64,000 nt of DNA from Dactylonectria macrodidyma (Eukaryota; Ascomycota; Sordariomycetes; Hypocreales; Nectriaceae), in the NCBI GenBank assembly GCA_020744425.1, contig JAGMUV010000005.1, forward strand, positions 4,154,001 through 4,218,000. The letters are read 5' to 3'. This document shows positions 1-10,500 of this stretch, one piece after another. How positions within the stretch are numbered: the stretch's first letter is position 1; every line of letters starts with the position of its first letter. Under the pieces are notes generated by a model. It did not search any database. It saw nothing but the letters and a program-made list of their open reading frames with translations, and was not told where the DNA came from. Both the position numbers and the translations under genes were made by a program.

Positions 1-630
1 CCGGCCATCCCCCGCATCCGCCCCGGCATTTCGCGCTTTGCAACCTGCTCAACCACCGTCGTCGTCGCCTGACGCAACGTTGGTGAGGCTATTCAGAAGC
101 GGCAGCTCGAGCTCCACCACCATTCAGGGCCACTACCCATCACTCACTGGTCCCATTTTCTGGCCACTCACAGCCTTTTCGACATTCCCGGCTGCGCAGC
201 CCCTCATCCATCCGCCCACTGTACTTGGTACCTGAGCAAGGCAATCGTGCAGCGCTGTGTACCTTCCCCAGGTATTGATTGATGCAGTTTGCAGCGCACC
301 TTCCAAATCTCTCCGTGCCCGTCAACCACCAACGACCATCTGCCAATCACTAAATCCACCAATCACTTGCGCATTTCAACCTTCGACCTTCAACCTTCAA
401 CCTTCAACCTTTCAATCACCACCACCACTCAACCCCGTGCATTGCGTGCGCTGCATTGATTCACTGATTCACTCATCATTATCATTACACCCTGCCACTC
501 GTTGCCTATAATTTATAATTCCGCACTCGGCAAGTCATCTCTCACGCGCTAGTCTCATCGGAGGAGCTTTAGCACCTTCGCGCCTCGGTGCATCAAAGGG
601 ACTACCCCCCTGGGAATTCCCTCCATCGGC
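1..630. other. Upstream region of the HPC2-like gene
   Basis: No protein gene is supported here. The stretch is pyrimidine-rich, as promoters and 5' leaders of filamentous fungi often are, and holds a short imperfect direct repeat (listed separately). The short open frames are low in complexity and look like chance. The downstream gene starts at 631. Confidence 0.6.
375..413. repeat. Imperfect CAACCTT heptamer repeat
   Basis: About five copies of a 7-bp unit (TTCAACC, with one C-to-G variant) lie head to tail in the leader of the HPC2-like gene. It is a pyrimidine-biased minisatellite, probably made by slippage. No function is implied. Confidence 0.8.
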
Positions 631-2764
631 ATGAACGCGACTGGTGACACGTCCATGTCGCGATACGATTCATCCGCCGGTGAGCTATCATCACCCCCAT
701 CAGGGTCTCTCTCAGAACCAGGCTCTCCGTCACAGAAGCCCACCAGCCGCATTCGAAACGATATGGAGGAGATTGTTGTTGGACACGACCACCAGCAGCA
801 AGCCGGCCAGCCGCCGCCGCCGCCTATGCCCCCACAACCTGCCACAGGCCCTCCTCGACGATATGCCTTGGTCGACAACCAGTGGGTGCAACTTACGGCA
901 GCCGGTTTGCCGCGTAAGAAGCCTGGTCGCAAGCCTGGCTCTGTTGTGAAGCCTAAGAACCCTGACGGCTCCGACGCCCCCAAAGCTGCTCGAAAGCCTA
1001 GGAAGTCTCGCGATTCCAACGTGCAACCTATCCAGCGGAAGCGAAAGATCGCGAGCGCTGATGATGTCGAAAATGATCTGCCTTCCGATTCAAAGAACCT
1101 CGCCGCCATTGCCTCGCGCCAACCTCGTGTCTCGGACATATCTAACATGACGGCTTCGTCGCCAGCCCAACCGCAACATCATTCCCACCAACCCGACCAA
1201 CGTTACTCGCCTAAGATACCCAAACGAGAGCATTACCCTGGGTCTATGCAAAATATTTTGAACTCTGATCCTCCGCAGCCGCCACCCCAGTCTTCGCCAC
1301 CCAACACCACTGTCGTTCCCGTGCGCACAAGTGGACAAAGCTACGATCCTATCCGAGGCAAGATTGACCCTGTTCGCGAATCAATGGTCTCTCACAACCC
1401 TTATCCATCTGCTTCTGGCTCTCCTAGAGCGCCAACCCAAATGCCGAACCGCTCCCCGACTATCGCCAGCCTGCTCGAACCCTCCGCCCCCCCGACTTCG
1501 TCACCGAATCATGCCGTTCCCTCGTATCAACCTACCTCGACGCAGTCTCGGTTCCAGGCTCAGGAGCCTTCGCTTCCACCTTCGCCTTCAACCCACGCCC
1601 GAGGAGTGTCAACGCCCACACCATCGGCGCGTTCCCTGGCTCCGGATGTCGCCAAGAACCCGCCCCCGCCTCCGCCTCCCGTGCAGCGACCTGTGATTAG
1701 GGAATCTAATTTTACTACAATTTCCAATGGCCCCATTAAGAAGGTGTCGCCCAAGCAGAAGCCTCACACGGGTGTCTCAACTCCAAAGACGGACAACCTA
1801 GATGACCTCCAGGAAAGCGAGGGACGATCAATTCTCGACTTTGGAAGGGCCAAGCCCGGCGAGGAGTTGCAGACGCCGACCATCGTTCTTACCATTCCGA
1901 TTCAAGCCGGGGAGACGAACAAGTACGTCAACTTTATGCGCATGGCGGAGGACCGCTATGGATGGGACGCGTTACATCCCCGCCTGGCAGCCAACCGCGA
2001 CCGGAAGGCTCGAATTGCTGCGGCTGCCGCCTCGCTTGAAAAAGTCGAGTCTGGCCGCGAATCCGGCGACGAGATGTCGGTGGATTTGTCCGACGCTGAG
2101 GGCAGCAATCCCGAGAATGGCGACAATGGCGGAACTAGTGGCCCGGATGCCCAAGCCAAGCCGAAGAAGAAGCGCAATTTCAAGGAGGACCAATACGACG
2201 TCGACGATGACTTTGTGGATGATTCTGAGCTTCTCTGGGAGGCTCAGGCGGCGGCCAGTCGTGATGGGTTCTTTGTCTACTCGGGCCCCTTGGTGCCCGA
2301 GGTGGAGAAGCCTGCAGCTGGGTATGTACTCACATGCCATATATGTATTTGTTTGAATTACTAACGGAGCCACAGTCACGATGGCCCCCCCAAGCGTGGA
2401 CGCGGTGGTCGAGGCAGTCGTGGTGGCGGCCGTGGAGCCTCGACCCGCGGCGCTGGTTCTGGTCGCGGTGGCGGCCCAGGATCCCGAGGAGGCTCCATCA
2501 CCAGAAAACCTCGTATCACCAAGTCCGAAAAAGCCCAGCGCGAACGCGAGAAGGCCGAGCGAGAGAGCCTGGCTCAGCTGGCCAAGACTCCGACTCACGG
2601 CTACACGCTTCAGCCGACGACTCCTTCATTCGCAGTAAGTGAGTTGGGTGCTTGATGGTCAAACCTCACCTGTGAAGATTGCCCACACCTTCGGACTCGA
2701 ACAAAGCGCCCATGGGAGCAGAGCATGGTACTCTTACCTTGAGCACCTACGTGCCGACACATAA
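631..2764 (+). CDS. HPC2: HPC2/ubinuclein-like subunit of the HIR histone chaperone complex
   Basis: Model: exons 631-2321, 2376-2634 and 2678-2764, 678 aa. The long N-terminal part is disordered and rich in Pro, Ser and Gln. The diagnostic part is the HPC2/ubinuclein (HUN) motif at about residues 520-562, read as DQYDVDDDFVDDSELLWEAQ followed by DGFFVYSGPLVP. In the family this motif binds the HIRA/Hir proteins that deposit histone H3-H4 outside replication. Intron 1 (54 nt) has GTATGT, a CTAAC branch site and CACAG. After it comes an RGG-rich stretch and a Lys/Glu helix. Intron 2 (43 nt, GTAAGT to GAAG) is less certain. Unspliced, the protein stops at 2655 after VSELGA. Spliced, it ends with a 28-residue tail containing HTFGLEQ that looks protein-like. 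The family call is firm, the 3' end less so. The nuclear location is inferred from the family. Confidence 0.82.
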
Positions 2765-3556
2765 TGAATGGTCTGAACAGAGCCCCCATGACGTTACAGA
2801 GGGGCTCTCCCTTCCTTTGTACAGACCTTTTTCTTTGATTGCGCTCGCGCGCATTTCTTGACGAGCCAACTGCTTTTGTTTCCTTGTTCTTAATTCCGCA
2901 TCGCGGAGCATTGTTGGCCTACACGGCCTGTTTGAGTTTTCTTTTCTTTTCGGAGTGCGGGAGAATTGGCGTGTGTATTGGGGTTTTCAATGTAGGGGAA
3001 CCTAGGTCTCGAATTACGGCGTTCATAGGGCAACGGAGGATGGCATGAAAGGGCAGACTTGGGAGAAAGACGGACCTCAAAGTCGAAGAGAGAAGCACAA
3101 TCAGAGGTGCTTCAATGCCCTCGAGGTAGAGATGTAGATTAGGAGTTGATGAAATGTGAAGACGCTACAAGGCGCCTCAAACAAGTTATGTATGCTCCTG
3201 CACAGCGTTGCCGCATATGCAAACGTTGTGTGAATGTGAGAGGCGACTAGAGTAATGGCGTAACCAAATCGTCACATCCTACGCTGCTCTGATTGATGTA
3301 ATTCATATCTCCTCTGCATACCTGGATAATCGTTTCTCTCAAGTCTACTGTTATGAAGTGCCTCCTTACATGTGGCGCAATATGACATGACGTGGTGAAG
3401 ATGCCTGTATAGAAACCACTCGCTGACACGCTTTTTCCGTCGTCAGGCTCAAGCATTACTCATCACGCGATAAATAACATCCCCCTTCCCTATGCCTAAC
3501 CCCCCGTTTCCCCAGTCCTCCTTGTATCCTCCTTTGTTCGCTCTCGCCTCCATCCA
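2765..3556. other. 3' region between HPC2-like and GGA genes
   Basis: This is the shared downstream region of two convergent genes. I see no gene in it, only short frames without similarity I recognise. It should hold both 3' UTRs. Confidence 0.6.
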
Positions 3557-5719
3557 TCATGCAATGCTAAACTCAGGAACGGCACCCATCTCATTGGTTT
3601 GCTGGCCTGCGACCTTGTAGGCGGCACGCCAGCGCAGCTTGGCCGACTCGACCTTTTGGGCGCGGTTGCCAGCATGCCAGACCTGGACATTTTGAGTGAT
3701 GCCGCGGCTCTGCTTGGGGGCGAGGTCGCGGCCTGTCTGGGCCTGCAGTTGGAGTTCGTAGCCCTATGAGAGAGTCAGTATGCGTGATGCGAATGGCAAA
3801 TCAATGTTTCTAGTCCGCACCTTTGTCACAGCGAGCTGGAAGTGTAGTTCGCTGATAGGCTGGGCAAGGTTGTTCGTGAAGGCGAAGCTGATGCTCATAG
3901 AGTTGCTGCCAGTGGGGTTTCGGTTGGCCAGCATTTCAATTTGGAGGTTGGTGTTGCTGATGGTGGTACGGTGCTCAAGGGGTTTGCTGGGCGTCTCTAC
4001 GGGTAAGGCAGAAGAGAAGTTCCACTCGTCGTCGTCGTTAGAAACGGCGGCAGCGGGCTGAGGCGGAGGAGCAGGTGAAGCTCGCTGCGAGATGCTCAGA
4101 GGCGAGCCGAGGGCCGCAAAGGGATCGGCGGCAGGCTGCGGTGGAGGAGCGTGTACTGACTGCTGGTGGAGTGGCAGCTGGGGAGTAGTCGACTGAGACG
4201 GCGGCTGGGAGTTGAAGCCGGCGAACTGGGAGAAGCCAGGAGGAGGCGTTGGCTGGCTTTGGACAGGCCCCTTGGCGGAGTTGTCCTGGGATAAGGAGGA
4301 GAGGAGAGCAGGGCCGGGGATGTCTAAGACGGTCGTTAGTATGTTTCTGTGATATGGACACATATATAGGTATATATATGTGTGTGTGATATACGAATGG
4401 GGGACTCGTTAAACTCACTCTGATTTGCTCCAAAGCCAAGGGCGATGTTACCGCCTTGTCCAAAGCTGGCCGATTGTCCGCCAATATCAAGACCGAGGAG
4501 GTCGTTCTCGATACCAGTGGCACCAGGGGGCGCGGGTGAGCTACTTGAGCCCGCGCCGTTGCTGCCATTGGTGGATGAGGGCTCAGCGTCGAAGTCGATG
4601 AGGGACAGCTCATTGGCAGCACTCGATGAGCCGGCGGCAGCGGAAGACGACGGCGGAGGAGCTCCAGCTGCGATCTTTGCGGCTGCTTCCACGTCGCCCT
4701 TCTTCATCAGCTTATACCGCTCGACTGTCCGGTGTATGCTGTCGTTGATCTCCAAGAGCTTCGCCACGGCTTCGTGGTCGTCCGACTCCTCCTCACACAT
4801 CTTCTGGATCTTGGGCTGGGCGCTTGACAGGGCCGCGGCCAGCTCGCTGAAGACATCACCGTCTTGCATGGTGTCACCCTCCTTGAAAGCTTCTAAGCGT
4901 TCTTCCAACAGGCGTGCCTTGGCCTGGATCTTTCCGACATCCTCGGCGGCCTTTGCACGGTAATCGGTCTTGGTTCGGGTATCATAGCCAGCCATAACCT
5001 TCATGAGGCGATTGGCCTCTTGCAGGTCCTCGGGGGCTCCGCGTCGGATGAGCTCCTGAAGCTTGGCGGATTGAGCCTCGCGCTCCTCTTCCTCCATCTC
5101 CTCGGCCGACTTGAGATTCTTGATGTCATCATGTTAGTAAGAGCGGTGTCGGACAGGGACTTGGCACACCTACATCGCTAGGGTTCAGAACGGCAGCATC
5201 CTCTCTCCGCACCTCGGGAAAGACATAGCCCTTGTAGCTCAACAAGCGGTGCATGTCCCGGATGAAGCCCAGGTCTTCCTTGTACCTACTTGTTTCGCAT
5301 ATCGTTCCCCGCCACTCCTCGATGGCCTCGAGGATCTTTGCCTGAACGCGAGTGGGGCGGATGGGCGGACGCTCAGGAAACCTCCTGACGAGCTCATTGA
5401 GGAACTCCTTGGTGCTGATTTGCAGGTGGAAGGGATAGCCGCAGTTTTTGACGCAGATGTCGAGGAGGTTCAGGGCGAGGAGGGCGACGTTGGGGTTGCG
5501 GTGGTTGATGTAGCTGACGATGGCGGTGGCGGCCTCACGCGGTGTGCTGGCCTTCTTAGAGTTGATCAGGTCGGAGATCTCGAGGTTGAGGGCAAGGTTG
5601 GGCTCGAAGTTCTCGGGGCTGCAGGCAGCTTGGATGAAGCGCTGGAGCTGTGACGGCGTCCGGCCGCCAAACTCGCCCCAGCGATCGCGAGCGGCGGCGC
5701 GGGCAGCTGCGGCTTCCAT
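3557..5719 (-). CDS. GGA: GGA-type clathrin adaptor (VHS-GAT-GAE)
   Basis: Exons, reading down the minus strand: 5719-5174, 5118-4419, 4323-3821 and 3763-3557, giving 651 aa. All junctions keep phase. A VHS domain fills about residues 8-150 (SDLINSKKASTPREAATAIV, NPNVALLALNLLDICVKNCG). A helical GAT region follows at about 190-340 (LQELIRRGAPEDLQEANRLM). The hinge carries a clathrin-box-like LIDFD near residue 350 and Pro/Gln-rich linkers. The C terminus is a gamma-adaptin ear: LHFQLAVTK joins across the last intron to GYELQLQ, and NVQVWHAGN follows. Known role: Arf-dependent sorting of cargo from the trans-Golgi to endosomes. The length matches fungal Gga1/Gga2. I cannot say which paralogue it is. 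Introns are 55, 95 and 57 nt, with TACTAAC-like branch sites in the first two. Confidence 0.93.
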
Positions 5720-6714
5720 GGTGGAGGAGGGAGGATATGACGTGAGGCTGGACTCAGCGCGACGAGAGGGCGGCCGAAGCGATGCGACGAGAGGGCGAGA
5801 CGGGCCGAGGGGTGTGAAGCGATCACCGTCGGGCGAGCTGGCGGAGAGCTGGCAGAAGGCAGAAGCAGAATGGCAGAATGGCAGCTGAGAGAGGGAGCGG
5901 GGCCGATAGACAGGGGGGATGAAGCGGAGCTCGAGTCAAGACTGGAGAGGCCGAGATTCGAGATGTATTCTAGGTCGACGACACGGGGCAGGCGAAGCAG
6001 CCAGAGACACGACAGAAAAGAACAGATCCGTTAGAGCAGCATGCGGACTGCAATGGCGTCGTCAAATCGAAACCGTCGCCTCCGTTGGTGCTGATAGGGG
6101 TAAATCTTTGGACAGACTGGGCTGTGAGAGAGGCCAGCAAGTACATAGCGTGTGGTGGTATAGGTGGTGTTGGTAACGGTTGGTATAGTTCCTGATTAAT
6201 GCTCAATTCGGCTTAGCGGGGCTGCCCCTCCTACTTTCACTGTAGCCTGTCATGGTCAACTTTGCATGCCAAGGGGTGGCAGAAAAACACCATACATTAT
6301 AGAGCATCACCATTCATTATATCCTTAGTATTATTGATTTGATAAATTTATATGAAATAATAATTTATAGCTACATTTAGTTTACTTTATAATCTTTTCT
6401 TACATTTATTTTATATTCTAATTTAGTCATGACCTGGCTATTATGATTTGCCTATTTTATACTAGCTGTCATTAATGTGTGCGGCGTTTTCCTTCCCCCA
6501 GGGCCCCAGTGGAATGCCTGATGGCTGGCCTGAGGTCCATAGTTTGGACGCTGCCTGTAGGGTCCTGACTAAGTGGGCAACTCCAACAACAGCATTATCC
6601 TCCCCTCAAGATAGAACAACAGGAATGACAGTACTGCAAGTTACCAGTCTCAATATTACCAGCCACAACCTGCAGCCGCATTTTTCATGCCGTTTCAAGC
6701 TGCGAAAATTCATC
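5720..6714. other. Divergent intergenic region with AT-rich island
   Basis: This is the promoter side of both GGA (-) and the lipase-like gene (+). 5720-6280 is ordinary G+C-rich DNA, 6290-6470 is strongly AT-rich (separate entry), and 6475-6714 is open in the lipase frame, so the lipase could begin further upstream than annotated. No other gene is supported. Confidence 0.55.
6290..6470. repeat. AT-rich island
   Basis: The sequence drops abruptly to TA-rich DNA (many TTTATA and ATAATTTATA runs) between G+C-rich flanks. In filamentous ascomycetes such patches often mark old transposon copies decayed by repeat-induced point mutation. Here there is no recognisable open frame or terminal repeat, so that origin is inference. 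Confidence 0.5.
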
Positions 6715-8360
6715 ATGAGGCGATTATTCCACGTCCCCAATTCCAACACAGTGGCAAGTGCCCCTGCTGCTACAGCGTCCGCTCCAATCCCATCCTCTGG
6801 CCTCACCTTCATCGACAACTCCCAGGGCGCTTCGGCTGCTGCCACCGAGCTTTCTACCGTTCTCGAAAGTGCTCTCGAACAAATTGATTTTAGTGGTAAG
6901 ACCCTTTTCTGGAGTGGGCAATGTGGACTGTTTCACTAACGAATGTTCTCTCCACCGGTAGGCGATTTGAACGCCCAGCTAAAACAGTTGCTCCATCAGC
7001 TAGACAATGAGGCCTCAAAATATTGCAACTCTAAAATAACCGACAATGATTCATGTATGGATTGGAAATGGTGAGCAACAATCTGATGCTCTCAGCAGCC
7101 TGATGATCTCAACAGTCTGGCGCTGTTCTCAACCGCCCCTTTCTAGGCTAATCTTGCGTCCTTTGCTGTCAGTTCGCAAGCCAAGGCCCAGCTGGTATCC
7201 ATCGCTTGGAAGTGTGCCCACGGCACGTACAAATCCGACAATGGCATTGTCGATACATCGGAATATAGTGTTAAGAGCGACCATGTCGCCGCCCCATCGC
7301 TTGGAGGCAGCGTCAAGGCGTGGACATCGACCGTGGTGACGCCAGCAACAGAGTTGACCACGCCAAGCGAGTTCCTTCCGGTTCTTGTTATTGCCATCAG
7401 GGGTAGCGCAAGCAAGATGGACCATGTAGTGAATGCAAATGAACGCCCAAGGGCTGCAGGCCACTTCATCGTACGTGTTGATAGTTGACCTTCTAGAAAG
7501 ACTTGGTGATACTGACTCTGAACCTAGGATCCAAGTATGACACATGGCTCGGAGATCTTCGCCCATGCTGGTTTTCTCAACAGTGCCGAGGCTCTGGATG
7601 AAAGCGTAGCGCTAAGGGTCCAAAGCTATGTGCATTCGGAAGATGGCAAAAAGAAACATGTGATGTTTACTGGCCATTCAGCCGGTGGCGCTGTGGCCTC
7701 CCTCCTCTTCCTTCGATATCTCTCGGAGGGGAAATTTAGTGAGCAACAAAATATGCTGCATGAACGAGACTTTGCTGACTAAAAATTTCAGATAAAGCGG
7801 TCAGCTTCTCATGTATCAACTTTGGCTCGCCTCCCTCGGTTTCCGTGCCTGTCGACCTGGCGAGATATTACACCTCCGACGAAGTACCCGTTGTGTTGAG
7901 CATTATCAACGAGTTTGACCTGGTCAGTCGTGCAGATAGGCCATACATAATGACACTGGCGAACCTCATACGGTCTATATATGGCAAGGGTCCGCTCCCG
8001 ATACACGAGGAGATGCCAAGTATTACTGCCGATACGCTTGATAATTCTCTTGTCCGCCCGTTGCGGCGCAAAAATACAGCCACCACCGATACCCGCGACA
8101 ATTCCAACAAAGAATCCCGACCTGTTCAAGGAGACGTCTGGCCTGTTCCCAGACTATACTACCATCACATTGGATCAAGAATATTGTTCCTCATGCGGCT
8201 AGAAAAGGGTGATGTTCAACTAAGAGCTGTCGAAGCCCCGAGTTTCGTGTTCGAGAAACTGCTGTTCTGCCGCATCGCTGTACACAGTGGGCGCCGGTAT
8301 TCCGAGAGAGTTCAGTTGCTGAAAGACGGACTGTTCAATTATCAAACCGGTTGGGCCTAA
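6715..8360 (+). CDS. Class 3 lipase-like alpha/beta hydrolase
   Basis: Exons 6715-6895, 6962-7070, 7173-7470, 7528-7738 and 7792-8360 give 455 aa in phase. The core shows the strand FLPVLVIAIRGSASKM (oxyanion side), the nucleophile elbow HVMFTGHSAGGAVASLL with Ser247, a strand SCINFGSPPSV, the Asp loop INEFDLVSRADRPY (Asp309 likely) and a late His in CRIAVHSGRR (His431 likely). This order fits lipase class 3 (triacylglycerol lipase-like). I see no signal peptide from this start, so a cytosolic protein is inferred. The weak points are the start, because the frame is open back to 6475, and the acceptor of intron 2. The acceptor at 7172 keeps phase, whereas a TAG at 7144-7146 would shift the frame and stop at 7339. 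The substrate is unknown. Confidence 0.75.
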
Positions 8361-8861
8361 AGAGAGGTCAATGTCCTTTCGATCCCATACCGTTACACTA
8401 GCGCGATTGGCTCATTGGGGGATTTCTTTGAATTCAGACATGTTTAATCGAAGACGCCAATCACTTGGACTCAGTCACTAATCATCAGTTGGGAACCCAA
8501 GATACTTGAACTCAGTCATCTGGTCATCAGAGAGGAATCTGAGATCTCAATCACTTCAGGTTTTTCACAGAACAGGCGACTCTTCTTTTGAACCTCAGGA
8601 TTGTTGGAGCTCCTTGATTATGCTAGTCGATGCTCTGTGGCGTTGCTATATATGGAGTTGCCCCCCGCCTGAGCCACTGTGGTTGTACCCCTCCATTACA
8701 CCCCACCACTCCGCGATTATCGCTTATCGGACCAAATATTCTTGCTTCATCCAAGTTTAAAAAAAAATACCCCACCCCTCGACTCTTGCAAGCACACGAT
8801 AGCTTCACGACTTGCTTGTTATCCAACAGGAATCATCATCTCTGCAACGAATTCTCTCAAA
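8361..8861. other. Intergenic region upstream of TSR3
   Basis: No gene is supported. There is a CTATATATGG element at about 8647 and an A-run at 8760-8767. The TSR3 frame is open upstream to 8679, but the first good start is at 8862 (AAAATGG context). Confidence 0.55.
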
Positions 8862-10073
8862 ATGGTTCGCCACAAGAAAGACTTCAAGGGCAAGCGTGGA
8901 GGCGGCGGCGGCCACGGCCCCCCGCGAAACCGAGGACCCCGCGAGATCGAGAATGACGAGTCCGGTTCATCAAGAGGACGCCCAGCTTTCAAGGCGGCCT
9001 GTTGGGATCTTGGCCACTGCGACCCCAAACGATGCTCCGGAAAGAAACTCATCAGGCTCGGCATGATGCGCGATCTGAATTTCGGCCAGCGCCACAACGG
9101 CGTCATCATCACGCCCAACGGCAAGATCGTCGTCTCGCCCGCGGATCACGACCTCATGGACCAGTGGGGCGCTGCTGTCGTTGAGTGCTCGTGGGCACGT
9201 ACTCAGGAGGTCCAGTGGAACAAGGTCGGCGGCAAGTGTGAGCGTCTTCTGCCGTACCTGGTGGCCGCAAACTCGGTCAACTACGGCAAGCCCTGGCGTC
9301 TCAACTGCGTTGAGGCTCTCGCCGCCGCCTTCTACATTTGCGGCCACGCGGACTGGGCTGAGCAGATACTCGAGCCCTTTTCATATGGCGCTTCGTTCCT
9401 AGAAATCAACTCTACAGTCCTCAAGCGCTACGCCGCATGCGCCGATGCCGCCGAGGTGAAGAAGACGGAGGAGGAGTGGATGGAGCAGCTGGAGAGGGAG
9501 TACAACGAGAGTAGAGAGGACGGCAACGATATGTGGACCAGCGGAAACACGAACCGAAGACGGATGGACCCATCTGATGACGAAGATGACGGTGACGAGG
9601 ATGAGGACGAAGATGAGGACGATGAGAGCATCGACGGCATATATCTGGGCAAGAAACCCCCCAAGGCTGTCAAACCCGACCAAGACGACGCCTCAGACGA
9701 TCAACAAGAACGAGACCCGTACGCAATCTCTGACGACTCAGACGACGAGGCCGCCATGGCCGAGATCCGCCGCAAAATCCTTAACTCGCGGGCATTTGCC
9801 AACCCGGCGGCCGACGAGGAGTCGCGCAAGCAGAAGCCGGCCTCGATCCCCAACCCGTACCAGAACCTCAGGCCGGCCTCGGACGTCGAGCCGGACTCGG
9901 ACAACGGCGACTCGGACGGCGGCTCGGACGATGACGAGTTCGACAACATCATCGCTGCCACACCCGTCACCGACCGCATCGGGCTCGCCAAGCTCGACAA
10001 GGAGCGCGAGCGTGCCGCCATCACCACCAAAACCTTTTCTTCCAACTTTACGTCGGCGCCTGGAAGGGGTTAA
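8862..10073 (+). CDS. TSR3: 18S rRNA aminocarboxypropyltransferase Tsr3
   Basis: A single exon of 403 aa. After a basic Gly-rich start come the conserved blocks WDLGHCDPKRCSGKKL and VVSPADHDLMDQWGAAVVEC, then LLPYLVAANSVNYGKPWRLN and CVEALAAAFYICGHADWAE, covering about residues 45-215. These are the RLI-like N-terminal and DUF367 (Tsr3) domains. The family transfers the aminocarboxypropyl group of S-adenosylmethionine to a hypermodified uridine of 18S rRNA late in 40S maturation in the cytoplasm. The C-terminal half is an acidic tail rich in Asp/Glu and Ser, longer than the catalytic core needs and common in fungal members. Start choice: the frame is open to 8679, but the block MVRHKKDFKGKR begins at 8862 in a good context. 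The family call is firm. Confidence 0.95.
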   Translation: MVRHKKDFKGKRGGGGGHGPPRNRGPREIENDESGSSRGRPAFKAACWDLGHCDPKRCSGKKLIRLGMMRDLNFGQRHNGVIITPNGKIVVSPADHDLMDQWGAAVVECSWARTQEVQWNKVGGKCERLLPYLVAANSVNYGKPWRLNCVEALAAAFYICGHADWAEQILEPFSYGASFLEINSTVLKRYAACADAAEVKKTEEEWMEQLEREYNESREDGNDMWTSGNTNRRRMDPSDDEDDGDEDEDEDEDDESIDGIYLGKKPPKAVKPDQDDASDDQQERDPYAISDDSDDEAAMAEIRRKILNSRAFANPAADEESRKQKPASIPNPYQNLRPASDVEPDSDNGDSDGGSDDDEFDNIIAATPVTDRIGLAKLDKERERAAITTKTFSSNFTSAPGRG

Positions 10074-10500
10074 AAGAGGAAATTTAGAGACTGGATCATT
10101 TTCTTTCGGGATTTTCTTATGGGTTTCATTTGGGTTCTCTTTTTGGGTCTGTAGCGGGGTTAAAAACTACCAATTTTATTCATCCCTTAAGTGTGAAGTA
10201 CGCCTGAAGAATCATGACGTGAAACTTTCAAACTTGTCATCTCCTATATCCCAAGAAACAATACGTCTTGGTTGAGTGTTGAGATTAGGTTTTATCATCT
10301 ACGCCATGCCATCATCAACCCCGATGCCGTCCTCCCTTGTACCCTACAAATACACCTCGTCTTTTTTAGTACATTTCATACATGACCGACACACGGCGTA
10401 AATAAGCCGAGCTCGTATAACCCGACCCGCCGATCACCATGGTTCTTCCATATGCTTTTCGTACATGTTCATCCTTCTCATCATGTGTATGTTGTTATTT
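10074..10500. other. 3' region between TSR3 and mitochondrial IF-2
   Basis: The shared downstream region of two convergent genes. It contains T-rich stretches and no supported gene. Confidence 0.6.
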
